Positions 20,352-30,025 of a stretch of DNA of 64,000 nucleotides are shown one piece after another. Origin of the DNA: Cylindrotheca closterium. Taxonomy: Eukaryota; Bacillariophyta; Bacillariophyceae; Bacillariales; Bacillariaceae. The notes below the pieces were generated by a model. The model was not told where the DNA came from. It did no database searches and was given only the letters and a program-made list of their open reading frames with translations. The DNA lies in NCBI GenBank assembly GCA_933822405.4, contig CAKOGP040001113.1:186001-250000 (forward strand), written 5' to 3'. Positions within the stretch are counted from its first letter, which is position 1. Each line of letters opens with the position of its first letter. Position numbers and translations under genes: made by a program.

Positions 20352-21041
20352 ATGACACAACCCAATATTGAAACCTCAATGTGCAGCGAGTACACGGAAT
20401 ACTCTGGTAACTTGAATGATGAATGCACATATGACGACTATGCCTCGTCCTTCGAAGAAACAACCAGAACGACTCACGTCCATTTCTCAGAGCAAGTGAA
20501 ATGCAAGGCCACCATTTCACGATCTGAAATCACTGCCGACGAGGCAATTGCCTCATGGTACACTCATCAAGAACGAGCAAAGCTCATGGTGAAGTACATC
20601 AAGACTGTCGAAAGAAGACAATCTGGAAAGAAGCCCAAGAAGAATTCTTCCTACCGTGGCTTGGAAACCTTCGATCAGTGCGATGCCTTGGAACTCCAAT
20701 ACACCATTGAAGCTTGTGTCGACGCAGTCCTTCTGGAACAACACAGACAATGGACCGAGAATATCGTCGACTGGGAAGCCCTTGCCCGAGTATCCATCGA
20801 GTGCTCGGAACAATCCAAGGCACTCGCCTTGGCCATGGCCAAGTCAGACAAACGTGAGGCCAAGAAGGCCAACCGAAGAATGGCTCTCATGGTGGAAGAG
20901 AGCATGCGTTCCATTTCTTCCACCAGCATTGAATCTTTTCAAGACATGAAGAAACTTGTGCCGCACAAGGCTTCTCAGCAAACTGCCCTTGTTATGGGAT
21001 CCACCATATCACCAGTAATTGAACTTCGTTCGGCTTACTAA
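20352..21041 (+). CDS. YRGLE-family protein, copy 5 (tandem array)
   Basis: A 229-residue protein from ATG in the context catcttcATGACAC, shared by copies 6-8. The N-terminal 50 residues differ from copies 6-8 by several substitutions and a short indel (CTYDDYASS against SLDDHHGASS). From ATISRSEITADEA onward it is the same as copies 6 and 7. Core motifs: SWYTHQERAKLM, RRQSGKKPKKNSSYRGLE, CVDAVLLEQHRQW, and EAKKANRRM. The abrupt change from diverged to identical sequence suggests gene conversion or a recombination joint inside the gene. Confidence 0.75.
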   Translation: MTQPNIETSMCSEYTEYSGNLNDECTYDDYASSFEETTRTTHVHFSEQVKCKATISRSEITADEAIASWYTHQERAKLMVKYIKTVERRQSGKKPKKNSSYRGLETFDQCDALELQYTIEACVDAVLLEQHRQWTENIVDWEALARVSIECSEQSKALALAMAKSDKREAKKANRRMALMVEESMRSISSTSIESFQDMKKLVPHKASQQTALVMGSTISPVIELRSAY

Positions 21042-21166
21042 AACTGATATTTGGGATATCGGGGTCACAGGGATCAGGTTCTGGCTTCAGCTAGCACGCG
21101 TTGCGAGAACATGTTGATCTTACTGCCGCTAGTTAGGTAGAGCAGCGAGACAGCAGCATAGCAATA

Positions 21167-21414
21167 CGTAACGTGACTGACTGGACTGCCGAGTCCCGAG
21201 CAGATATATTAGAGCGATCGAAGGCCAACGGTCGTCGCCAATCTCAAGCCCAAGATCAATCATCTATCATCTACTCACAGCTGCTTCAGACCCCCGTAAA
21301 TACACCCCATTAGCAATATCAATCACCGTCTATCATGTCCAACAGTAGCTACATCAACGCACTAGTACGCTCTCTCTACGAGGAGAGCCAGGACCACAAC
21401 GTTGTCACGTTAAG
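21167..21414. mobile_element. 248-bp MITE-like insertion, first copy
   Basis: An extra block compared with the spacer behind copy 6, which reads straight through (GCAATAACTAAAAC) without it. The block is bounded by imperfect 11-bp terminal inverted repeats, CGTAACGTGAC on the left and GTCACGTTAAG on the right (10 of 11 match). It is flanked by AATA on both sides (21163-21166 and 21415-21418), while the empty site has one AATA. This is the hallmark of a nonautonomous DNA transposon with a 4-bp target duplication. No transposase is encoded. Confidence 0.75.
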
Positions 21415-21453
21415 AATAACTAAAACATCATCATTATTGTAATCCTAACAATT

Positions 21454-21868
21454 TTAAGCACGGTCGTCATTCTTCTAAACCTCAAGGGCATCTTTCAAAC
21501 GCTTCAAGATAGTCTCTTTACTCAATTCCTTCCACAGGGCATCTCGGCATAATTGCATCTTCTGGCTCGGACACGTAGCTGGTCATCCTTGGTCACTTCC
21601 ACTACTATATCTCGTCAATGCTTGCCTTGCAGAGGGAGCTTGGCTTTCACTACACCACTCTTGCCCGACTTTTCCTTTTTGAGCTCTTCTTCTCGACTCT
21701 GGTAGTTCTTTCCGATAGTGGTTGGCAATAATAGCAATGGAACGACTCCATCTTGAACTTGTATCAAGCTGGACTTTTTCGATTCAATGCCCATCCTCAC
21801 GGCGACGATAGGAGTGGTCAATCCCTTGATATTAATAATCCCAAGGTGGTAGATTCTCACGTTGTCGG
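21454..21868 (-). pseudogene. Fossil 3' end of the 704-aa plastid protein gene (1)
   Basis: A broken copy of the end of the gene at 26601-28715. Recognisable pieces are GLTTPIVAVRMGIESKKSSL, LLPTTIGKNYQSREEELKKE and the 3' UTR. It lacks an internal part corresponding to about 27005-27390 of the parent, has frameshifts downstream of KSGK, and stops abruptly at 21868 (GTTGTCGG), which matches parental position 27429. The next base begins the 5' flank of copy 6. It therefore marks a tandem-duplication joint. Confidence 0.85.
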
Positions 21869-22209
21869 AGGTTGCAAGGTTCACTCATCAAGAGTATAGG
21901 TTCACTCTCTCTATGTAAACGCTCCCTGGAAACTTTGTATCGTCATTGAATGTCATTGCCAGATAGTGAAAAAGCATAAGACCGCATATATTTCAGTTTC
22001 TGAGTTCTCTTCGTGTGCAGCGTTAGATGCTGAATATCAAACACTTAGGACTCGCTGTTGCTACGCGATCAAAACGCGAAGCCGGAAAAACATTTTTAGA
22101 CCGATGCCTCTAGACCTTCCGATTACACAAACGGATCCTCTTCTCCGTTGTCTTGTTCACTTTTCACAAATCCACAACTTCACCAATTCTCATTATATTC
22201 ATCATCTTC

Positions 22210-22905
22210 ATGACACAACCCAATATTGAAGCCTCAATGTGCAGCGAGCACCCTGAATATTCTGGCAACTTGAATGATGATAGCCTGGATGACCACCATG
22301 GTGCCTCGTCTTATGAAGAAACAACCAGAACGACTCACGTCCATTTCTTAGAACAAGAAGTGGAATACAAGGCCACCATTTCACGATCTGAAATCACTGC
22401 CGACGAGGCAATTGCCTCATGGTACACTCATCAAGAACGAGCAAAGCTCATGGTGAAGTACATCAAGACTGTCGAAAGAAGACAATCTGGAAAGAAGCCC
22501 AAGAAGAATTCTTCCTACCGTGGCTTGGAAACCTTCGATCAGTGCGATGCCTTGGAACTCCAATACACCATTGAAGCTTGTGTCGACGCAGTCCTTCTGG
22601 AACAACACAGACAATGGACCGAGAATATCGTCGACTGGGAAGCCCTTGCCCGAGTATCCATCGAGTGCTCGGAACAATCCAAGGCACTCGCCTTGGCCAT
22701 GGCCAAGTCAGACAAACGTGAGGCCAAGAAGGCCAACCGAAGAATGGCTCTCATGGTGGAAGAGAGCATGCGTTCCATTTCTTCCACCAGCATTGAATCT
22801 TTTCAAGACATGAAGAAACTTGTGCCGCACAAGGCTTCTCAGCAAACTGCCCTTGTTATGGGATCCACCATATCACCAGTAATTGAACTTCGTTCGGCTT
22901 ACTAA
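22210..22905 (+). CDS. YRGLE-family protein, copy 6 (tandem array)
   Basis: A 231-residue protein beginning MTQPNIEASMCSEHPEY. The open frame reaches upstream to 22153, but the ATG at 22210 matches the only start available in copy 5. The predicted protein is identical to copy 7, and the flanks are the same by eye. The spacer behind it lacks the MITE-like block, so the repeat unit is 1612 bp instead of 1864 bp. Core motifs as in copy 5. Confidence 0.75.
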   Translation: MTQPNIEASMCSEHPEYSGNLNDDSLDDHHGASSYEETTRTTHVHFLEQEVEYKATISRSEITADEAIASWYTHQERAKLMVKYIKTVERRQSGKKPKKNSSYRGLETFDQCDALELQYTIEACVDAVLLEQHRQWTENIVDWEALARVSIECSEQSKALALAMAKSDKREAKKANRRMALMVEESMRSISSTSIESFQDMKKLVPHKASQQTALVMGSTISPVIELRSAY

Positions 22906-23065
22906 AACTGATATTTGGGATATCGGGGTCACAGGGATCAGGTTCTGGCTTCAGCTAGCACGCGTTGCGAGAACATGTTGATCTTACTGCCGCTAGTTAG
23001 GTAGAGCAGCGAGACAGCAGCATAGCAATAACTAAAACATCATCATTATTGTAATCCTAACAATT

Positions 23066-23480
23066 TTAAGCACGGTCGTCATTCTTCTAAACCTCAAGGG
23101 CATCTTTCAAACGCTTCAAGATAGTCTCTTTACTCAATTCCTTCCACAGGGCATCTCGGCATAATTGCATCTTCTGGCTCGGACACGTAGCTGGTCATCC
23201 TTGGTCACTTCCACTACTATATCTCGTCAATGCTTGCCTTGCAGAGGGAGCTTGGCTTTCACTACACCACTCTTGCCCGACTTTTCCTTTTTGAGCTCTT
23301 CTTCTCGACTCTGGTAGTTCTTTCCGATAGTGGTTGGCAATAATAGCAATGGAACGACTCCATCTTGAACTTGTATCAAGCTGGACTTTTTCGATTCAAT
23401 GCCCATCCTCACGGCGACGATAGGAGTGGTCAATCCCTTGATATTAATAATCCCAAGGTGGTAGATTCTCACGTTGTCGG
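23066..23480 (-). pseudogene. Fossil 3' end of the 704-aa plastid protein gene (2)
   Basis: Second copy of the same truncated fragment, with the same internal deletion, same frameshifts and the same joint (GTTGTCGG followed by AGGTTGCAAGG). The shared lesions show that it was copied after the first joint formed, not created anew. Confidence 0.85.
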
Positions 23481-23821
23481 AGGTTGCAAGGTTCACTCAT
23501 CAAGAGTATAGGTTCACTCTCTCTATGTAAACGCTCCCTGGAAACTTTGTATCGTCATTGAATGTCATTGCCAGATAGTGAAAAAGCATAAGACCGCATA
23601 TATTTCAGTTTCTGAGTTCTCTTCGTGTGCAGCGTTAGATGCTGAATATCAAACACTTAGGACTCGCTGTTGCTACGCGATCAAAACGCGAAGCCGGAAA
23701 AACATTTTTAGACCGATGCCTCTAGACCTTCCGATTACACAAACGGATCCTCTTCTCCGTTGTCTTGTTCACTTTTCACAAATCCACAACTTCACCAATT
23801 CTCATTATATTCATCATCTTC

Positions 23822-24517
23822 ATGACACAACCCAATATTGAAGCCTCAATGTGCAGCGAGCACCCTGAATATTCTGGCAACTTGAATGATGATAGCCTGG
23901 ATGACCACCATGGTGCCTCGTCTTATGAAGAAACAACCAGAACGACTCACGTCCATTTCTTAGAACAAGAAGTGGAATACAAGGCCACCATTTCACGATC
24001 TGAAATCACTGCCGACGAGGCAATTGCCTCATGGTACACTCATCAAGAACGAGCAAAGCTCATGGTGAAGTACATCAAGACTGTCGAAAGAAGACAATCT
24101 GGAAAGAAGCCCAAGAAGAATTCTTCCTACCGTGGCTTGGAAACCTTCGATCAGTGCGATGCCTTGGAACTCCAATACACCATTGAAGCTTGTGTCGACG
24201 CAGTCCTTCTGGAACAACACAGACAATGGACCGAGAATATCGTCGACTGGGAAGCCCTTGCCCGAGTATCCATCGAGTGCTCGGAACAATCCAAGGCACT
24301 CGCCTTGGCCATGGCCAAGTCAGACAAACGTGAGGCCAAGAAGGCCAACCGAAGAATGGCTCTCATGGTGGAAGAGAGCATGCGTTCCATTTCTTCCACC
24401 AGCATTGAATCTTTTCAAGACATGAAGAAACTTGTGCCGCACAAGGCTTCTCAGCAAACTGCCCTTGTTATGGGATCCACCATATCACCAGTAATTGAAC
24501 TTCGTTCGGCTTACTAA
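23822..24517 (+). CDS. YRGLE-family protein, copy 7 (tandem array)
   Basis: A 231-residue protein with the same amino-acid sequence as copy 6. The spacer behind it again carries the MITE-like block. Two identical genes side by side suggest a very recent duplication, ongoing gene conversion or, less likely, an assembly artefact. Confidence 0.75.
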   Translation: MTQPNIEASMCSEHPEYSGNLNDDSLDDHHGASSYEETTRTTHVHFLEQEVEYKATISRSEITADEAIASWYTHQERAKLMVKYIKTVERRQSGKKPKKNSSYRGLETFDQCDALELQYTIEACVDAVLLEQHRQWTENIVDWEALARVSIECSEQSKALALAMAKSDKREAKKANRRMALMVEESMRSISSTSIESFQDMKKLVPHKASQQTALVMGSTISPVIELRSAY

Positions 24518-24642
24518 AACTGATATTTGGGATATCGGGGTCACAGGGATCAGGTTCTGGCTTCAGCTAGCACGCGTTGCGAGAACATGTTGATCTTACT
24601 GCCGCTAGTTAGGTAGAGCAGCGAGACAGCAGCATAGCAATA

Positions 24643-24890
24643 CGTAACGTGACTGACTGGACTGCCGAGTCCCGAGCAGATATATTAGAGCGATCGAAGG
24701 CCAACGGTCGTCGCCAATCTCAAGCCCAAGATCAATCATCTATCATCTACTCACAGCTGCTTCAGACCCCCGTAAATACACCCCATTAGCAATATCAATC
24801 ACCGTCTATCATGTCCAACAGTAGCTACATCAACGCACTAGTACGCTCTCTCTACGAGGAGAGCCAGGACCACAACGTTGTCACGTTAAG
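24643..24890. mobile_element. 248-bp MITE-like insertion, second copy
   Basis: Same ends, same AATA flanks (24639-24642, 24891-24894) and same insertion point as the copy at 21167. Because the insertion point is identical, it was spread by duplication of the surrounding unit, not by a second transposition. Confidence 0.75.
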
Positions 24891-24929
24891 AATAACTAAA
24901 ACATCATCATTATTGTAATCCTAACAATT

Positions 24930-25344
24930 TTAAGCACGGTCGTCATTCTTCTAAACCTCAAGGGCATCTTTCAAACGCTTCAAGATAGTCTCTTTACTCA
25001 ATTCCTTCCACAGGGCATCTCGGCATAATTGCATCTTCTGGCTCGGACACGTAGCTGGTCATCCTTGGTCACTTCCACTACTATATCTCGTCAATGCTTG
25101 CCTTGCAGAGGGAGCTTGGCTTTCACTACACCACTCTTGCCCGACTTTTCCTTTTTGAGCTCTTCTTCTCGACTCTGGTAGTTCTTTCCGATAGTGGTTG
25201 GCAATAATAGCAATGGAACGACTCCATCTTGAACTTGTATCAAGCTGGACTTTTTCGATTCAATGCCCATCCTCACGGCGACGATAGGAGTGGTCAATCC
25301 CTTGATATTAATAATCCCAAGGTGGTAGATTCTCACGTTGTCGG
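24930..25344 (-). pseudogene. Fossil 3' end of the 704-aa plastid protein gene (3)
   Basis: Third copy of the truncated fragment, between YRGLE copies 7 and 8, with the same joint at 25344. Confidence 0.85.
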
Positions 25345-25685
25345 AGGTTGCAAGGTTCACTCATCAAGAGTATAGGTTCACTCTCTCTATGTAAACGCTC
25401 CCTGGAAACTTTGTATCGTCATTGAATGTCATTGCCAGATAGTGAAAAAGCATAAGACCGCATATATTTCAGTTTCTGAGTTCTCTTCGTGTGCAGCGTT
25501 AGATGCTGAATATCAAACACTTAGGACTCGCTGTTGCTACGCGATCAAAACGCGAAGCCGGAAAAACATTTTTAGACCGATGCCTCTAGACCTTCCGATT
25601 ACACAAACGGATCCTCTTCTCCGTTGTCTTGTTCACTTTTCACAAATCCACAACTTCACCAATTCTCATTATATTCATCATCTTC

Positions 25686-26387
25686 ATGACACAACCCAAT
25701 ATTGAAGCCTCAATGTGCAGCGAGCACCCTGAATATTCTGGCAACTTGAATGATGATAGCCTGGATGACCACCATGGTGCCTCGTCTTATGAAGAAACAA
25801 CCAGAACGACTCACGTCCATTTCTTAGAACAAGAAGTGGAATACAAGGCCACCATTTCACGATCTGAAATCACTGCCGACGAGGCAATTGCCTCATGGTA
25901 CACTCATCAAGAACGAGCAAAGCTCATGGTGAAGTACATCAAGACTGTCGAAAGAAGACAATCTGGAAAGAAGCCCAAGAAGAATTCTTCCTACCGTGGC
26001 TTGGAAACCTTCGATCAGTGCGATGCCTTGGAACTCCAATACACCATTGAAGCTTGTGTCGACGCAGTCCTTCTGGAACAACACAGACAATGGACCGAGA
26101 ATATCGTCGACTGGGAAGCCCTTGCCCGAGTATCCATCGAGTGCTCGGAACAATCCAAGGCACACGCCTTGTCCATGGCCAAGTCAGACGAACGTGAGGC
26201 CAAGAAGGCCAACCGAAGAATGGCTCTCATGGTGGAAGAGAGCATGCGTTCCGTGTCTTCCACCAGCATTGAATCTTTTCAAGACATGAAGAACTTTGTG
26301 CCGCACAAGGCTGATCAGCAAACTGCCCTTGTTGTGCGATCCACCATATCACCAGTGATGGAGCTTTATTCACGGACTCCTTTCTAA
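25686..26387 (+). CDS. YRGLE-family protein, copy 8 (tandem array end)
   Basis: A 233-residue protein. The N-terminal two-thirds equal copies 6 and 7. After EQSKA it diverges: HALSMAKSDEREAKK, SMRSVSSTSIESFQDMKNFV, and a different C-terminus ending ELYSRTPF. Its 3' flank has no MITE-like block but has a unique AT-rich stretch (26405-26490) and then runs into the true end of the 704-aa gene. This makes copy 8 the member still in the original arrangement, with copies 5-7 as derived units. Confidence 0.75.
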   Translation: MTQPNIEASMCSEHPEYSGNLNDDSLDDHHGASSYEETTRTTHVHFLEQEVEYKATISRSEITADEAIASWYTHQERAKLMVKYIKTVERRQSGKKPKKNSSYRGLETFDQCDALELQYTIEACVDAVLLEQHRQWTENIVDWEALARVSIECSEQSKAHALSMAKSDEREAKKANRRMALMVEESMRSVSSTSIESFQDMKNFVPHKADQQTALVVRSTISPVMELYSRTPF

Positions 26388-26600
26388 ACATACAAATTTT
26401 ATTCGGGATATCGGGGTTACGGGGATCATGCTACCATTATTGAAAATATAGTAAATAGTTGAATAATATTCTACAGTAGCAAGAAAATGTAGCACGCGTT
26501 GCGAGAACATGTTGATCTTACTGCCGCTAGTTAGGTAGAGCAGCAAGACAGCAGTATAGCAATAACTGTCACATCATTATTATTTGTAATCCTAGCAATT

Positions 26601-28715
26601 TTAAGCATGGTCATTCTTCCAAACCTCAAGAGCATCTTTCAAACGCTTTAAGATGGTTTCTTCACTCAGTTCCTTCAAAACAGCATCATCGGCATAGTTG
26701 CATCTTCTGGCTCGGACACGTAGCTGGTCATCCTTGGTCACTTCCACTACTACATCAATTCCTCCCTCTTTGGCGCGCTTGGTCTGACGAAGTTTCTCGT
26801 CAATGCTTGCCTTGCTAGCAGAGGGAGCTTGGCTTCCACTGCCACTCTTGCCTGACTTTTCCTTTTTGAGCTCTTCTTCTCGACTCTGGTAGTTCTTTCC
26901 GGTAGTGGTTGGCAAAAATAGCAATCGAACTCCATCTTGGGTCTGCATCAAGCTGGAACTTTTTGATTCAATGCCCCTCGCGGCGAGGATAGGGGTGGTC
27001 AATCCCTTGCCTGTCTCGGCCAAGAGTTCGGCCCATTCACCGACATATTCCACCAGCGAATTGTACCTACTGGATGGCCCCAAGTTCGTCAAGTCCGTAC
27101 CACCCGAATCCTTCTTGTTTTTGTTGGACTTGGTGTTTCTCCAGACTTCTGGGCCCTCCAATGGCAAGAAGGATTCATCCCAAAAGGCGGGATCCTCCAT
27201 CTGTTCGTTCGTAACACATCCTTCCAGGCAAAGAGTCGCATTGCGAGCAAAAGGTTGAAAGGCCATGGCTTCGACAATGGCTGCCGTGGCCGTTTCCACA
27301 GAAGTGGCTTCTTCCAAAACATCGTCTGGCAATAGTTGCATCCCAGCGCTTCCACCATTGGCCACAAAGTTCTTTTCGCCCACTTTGATAATGATATAAT
27401 CCAAAGGTGGTGGATTCTCACGTTGTCGGACAATTTGAATCAAGGCTTCTTCAATTTGGGATCGCTTTTCGAGTTTTCCTCCGCCCATCATGTTTTGCAT
27501 GTTAAAGGGAAATTGATCGTACCGCGAGGTTCCGTGGGTGGAAATGGCCACGAGTTGCGTCGGTGGTTTCCCGAGTTGACCACCTTCGTTGAAGGTCTTT
27601 CGCAAGAGACGGTCAAAGATAGCATTCAACGAGGATGCTTGTGAAATGCTGGGCAAGAATAGCACGACGCAAGCTGCATTGTTGGCCCCCAAGGGCATGG
27701 TGGCACTTGGAGCTAGGACTTCAATTTCCAAATTGGGGATGCGAGTCTTGGTTTCCAAGGCTTCCTTCAAGGATGGAAGAAGCGCTTTGGCCACTGGATC
27801 ACCCTTGACGTCGGCAATGACCAAGATGCGATTGGTAGTGACTTGAGTGGAGGATTCCAATGAAGAAATCGACGTCGAGGAGCTGCCATCCATTGATGCC
27901 GCACCACCACCAAGCTTGCTGCTTGCTATGCTTCCAAGAAATCCAGCACCCGTCAGTACGTTTCGGTCTCCCAAGACTCCCCAGGTTCCCATTTCGACAC
28001 CTTGTCCAGATTGAGCAGTAGCCTTGTCAGCGGCCGCTGCCAGCTTGGTGGACTTGCGAGCATCTTGGGTCGATTGCATAAAGTTGTTGGTCAGCTTGTC
28101 AATCTTGGCCATTAGTTCTTGCGACTGCACTTGAGCTTCTAGTTGAGAGCGCATTTCTTGAGTTTCCTTGAGCTTGGCAATTTCTTCTTTTGTCTTTTCT
28201 CTAATACCCTCCATTTCCTTGATTGTCTCATCAAATTTTTCTTCAATCATTTTCTTGGCTTCCTTTTTCAATTCTTCCGCTTCTTCTTTGGTCATGGGTT
28301 CAATCTCAAGATTGATGCCCAGTTGTCCATCCATGAACATGTTTTCTGCCTTTTTGGAGGAAGCCGCAAAGTTTTCCAGCATGTTTGCTTCGGGTGAAAA
28401 GCCATAATCATCATCATCATTATCATCGTCGTCGTCGTCGTCATCAATGGCAGCAAACCGAGCCGAGCTGAAATACGAAGTTGGGCCATGTGGACAGGGA
28501 GTCACTGTTGAGGAAGGCTGAATACGCTGCGAGGATGGCAGGAACCCATTTATACCAGGCACGATTGCCAAGGCCACTACAAAGGTGACCAACATCGTCA
28601 AGGAAAGCGATGATGAGACTGCTGAGAACATTCCAATAACCTTCAGCGTTTGGCAGTCTCCTCCTTTGCGTCTGCTGCTCCTGCTGTGACTGCTTGCACC
28701 TCTTTTTGATTGCAT
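26601..28715 (-). CDS. Plastid-targeted 704-aa protein with NAD(P)-binding-like region
   Basis: The intact donor of the three fossil fragments. The N-terminus has a hydrophobic signal (about 36-56) ending GINGFLPSSQ, a diatom-type signal/transit joint with Phe; ATG at 28631 is an alternative start. An Asp-rich stretch (91-106) follows, then a long Lys/Glu coiled coil (about 140-215), a Gly/Ser linker, and a globular part from TNRILVIADVKGDPVAKALL through LVAISTHGTSRYDQFPFNMQ to KLEKRSQIEEALIQIV. The latter resembles the later strands of an atypical short-chain dehydrogenase (Ser/His-rich strand end, then K and helix), but a clear GxxGxxG is absent. The C-terminal domain (DVVVEVTKDDQLRVRARRCN) is unassigned. 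Role unknown; location in plastid inferred. Confidence 0.6.
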   Translation of the reverse strand: MQSKRGASSHSRSSRRKGGDCQTLKVIGMFSAVSSSLSLTMLVTFVVALAIVPGINGFLPSSQRIQPSSTVTPCPHGPTSYFSSARFAAIDDDDDDDDNDDDDYGFSPEANMLENFAASSKKAENMFMDGQLGINLEIEPMTKEEAEELKKEAKKMIEEKFDETIKEMEGIREKTKEEIAKLKETQEMRSQLEAQVQSQELMAKIDKLTNNFMQSTQDARKSTKLAAAADKATAQSGQGVEMGTWGVLGDRNVLTGAGFLGSIASSKLGGGAASMDGSSSTSISSLESSTQVTTNRILVIADVKGDPVAKALLPSLKEALETKTRIPNLEIEVLAPSATMPLGANNAACVVLFLPSISQASSLNAIFDRLLRKTFNEGGQLGKPPTQLVAISTHGTSRYDQFPFNMQNMMGGGKLEKRSQIEEALIQIVRQRENPPPLDYIIIKVGEKNFVANGGSAGMQLLPDDVLEEATSVETATAAIVEAMAFQPFARNATLCLEGCVTNEQMEDPAFWDESFLPLEGPEVWRNTKSNKNKKDSGGTDLTNLGPSSRYNSLVEYVGEWAELLAETGKGLTTPILAARGIESKSSSLMQTQDGVRLLFLPTTTGKNYQSREEELKKEKSGKSGSGSQAPSASKASIDEKLRQTKRAKEGGIDVVVEVTKDDQLRVRARRCNYADDAVLKELSEETILKRLKDALEVWKNDHA

Positions 28716-29040
28716 AATGCTTTCACAGTCGTGGATTTCTTGTTTTTATGAGAGGTACGCTATTTTATGTTGTTGACGGCTTGGGAAGCAACAATAAAAG
28801 TTGTATCGTATACGATACGATTATTGAAGGAAACACTGCACGAATGAGAATATAAGTTGACACCGCGGCCTTTGGTGCACCCGTGTAAAAGTTGAAATCC
28901 AAAGATATATATTACTGAGAATATGTGTAATAGTCGGATGGGTCAAACATACTTCTGACTAAGTCGATTATTTCATAAAACAATCAATGCGATGACCTAT
29001 GCAGAGACCGCAACCATCTTTGACACTAGCGACTGATCCT
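28716..29040. other. Divergent spacer
   Basis: About 325 bp upstream of the 704-aa gene, probably its promoter. It contains the palindrome TCGTATACGATACGA near 28804. Nothing else is seen. Confidence 0.4.
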
Positions 29041-30025
29041 TCGTTATGACTGACGAAATATTACCATGGATCGAAGATGTATACTTACGGAGAAGTTGAA
29101 GCGTAGGTCGTCTCCATCAGGGACGAAAGAGAGAATCGAAATCAACGATATCGCTCACCTTGCAACCCTTGATGACGGTTTTGATATCATTGAAATTGAA
29201 GGGCGTATCAAGGATTTGAGTGATGACGCGCCCACGTTGCTCAATCTACTGCAAAATGATTGATCCAAGGATCTGGAAGTCTATCCATTTTATTGGTGAC
29301 TCGCCCGATGAGATCCAACCAAGTTCCCCAGCGTTTTTGTCGATTCTCATTGCCACAATGAAGAAGACAAAGTACATACAAATCAATTGCCAATTGCCAA
29401 TTGTCAGACACAATAGCTTACTCTTGTCTGTCCACAGGACGTTTGGCACCTGATGGGGTTCAGGAACTTGAGTTGACCTTGTTCAAAATTTGGAGTGCAT
29501 GCCAAACATATCAGAGCAATCTATGAAGGCATTGCAACAATGGCTAAGCCGCCAAGACTGTACTGTAAACTGCAAGAGCTAGAGATGTTTGACGTTTCAC
29601 ACTTACCGACCTTCCGTAGGAGAATAGACGGCAAACATTTTGTGAGCAGATCCTTGCAACAACTTACATTGCATCATGTCAGTCTTTCAAGTGACGACTT
29701 GGGTGCACTGTGGAATGCATTTCCAAAGTTGAGATTCTTGGAGCTCGAATTCAACAAGATCTGTCATCTATCCTCGTTGGAGTAATTTTTGTGCATGGAG
29801 GGCTGCAAGATTCAAATGTTGTTCTTTCGTCACAATCGCATCAACTACGATTCAATCACGAAATTTGCTACCAAGACACCGCTCATGAAAAGTCTTCGGC
29901 GTTTGTACTTGGACGACAATCCGTTTCTCCATGAGATTTTTTTCTCGGGAGGAAAGTCAGCAACGCGCAGCGTGCTTCAACCACTTTTGAAATGGAACAA
30001 GACTCCCACTGGGATACAAGTTTGA
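29041..30025 (+). pseudogene. Decayed leucine-rich repeat gene
   Basis: Short overlapping frames together read like a diatom LRR protein: an N-terminal part (LKRRSSPSGTKERIEINDI), then CKLQELEMFDVSHLPTF, SLQQLTLHHVSLSSDDLGAL, FPKLRFLELEFNKI and SLRRLYLDDNPFL with LxxLxLxxN spacing. At least two frame changes and a stop (TAA at 29783-29785) separate these pieces, and splice consensus does not restore one frame. I call it a pseudogene, though a multi-intron gene is possible. A short conserved-looking frame continues to a stop at 30023. Confidence 0.6.

Noticed and set aside
21966..22229. 87-codon frame MKKHKTAY..., repeated before copies 6, 7 and 8
   Set aside because: It is the 5' flank of the YRGLE genes and overlaps their starts; it repeats only because the whole unit is duplicated, and it is absent in copy 5.
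22210..24517. Copies 6 and 7 as an assembly duplication
   Set aside because: The units differ by the 248-bp block with a proper target-site duplication, so at least these two units are distinct; a residual risk remains and needs long reads.
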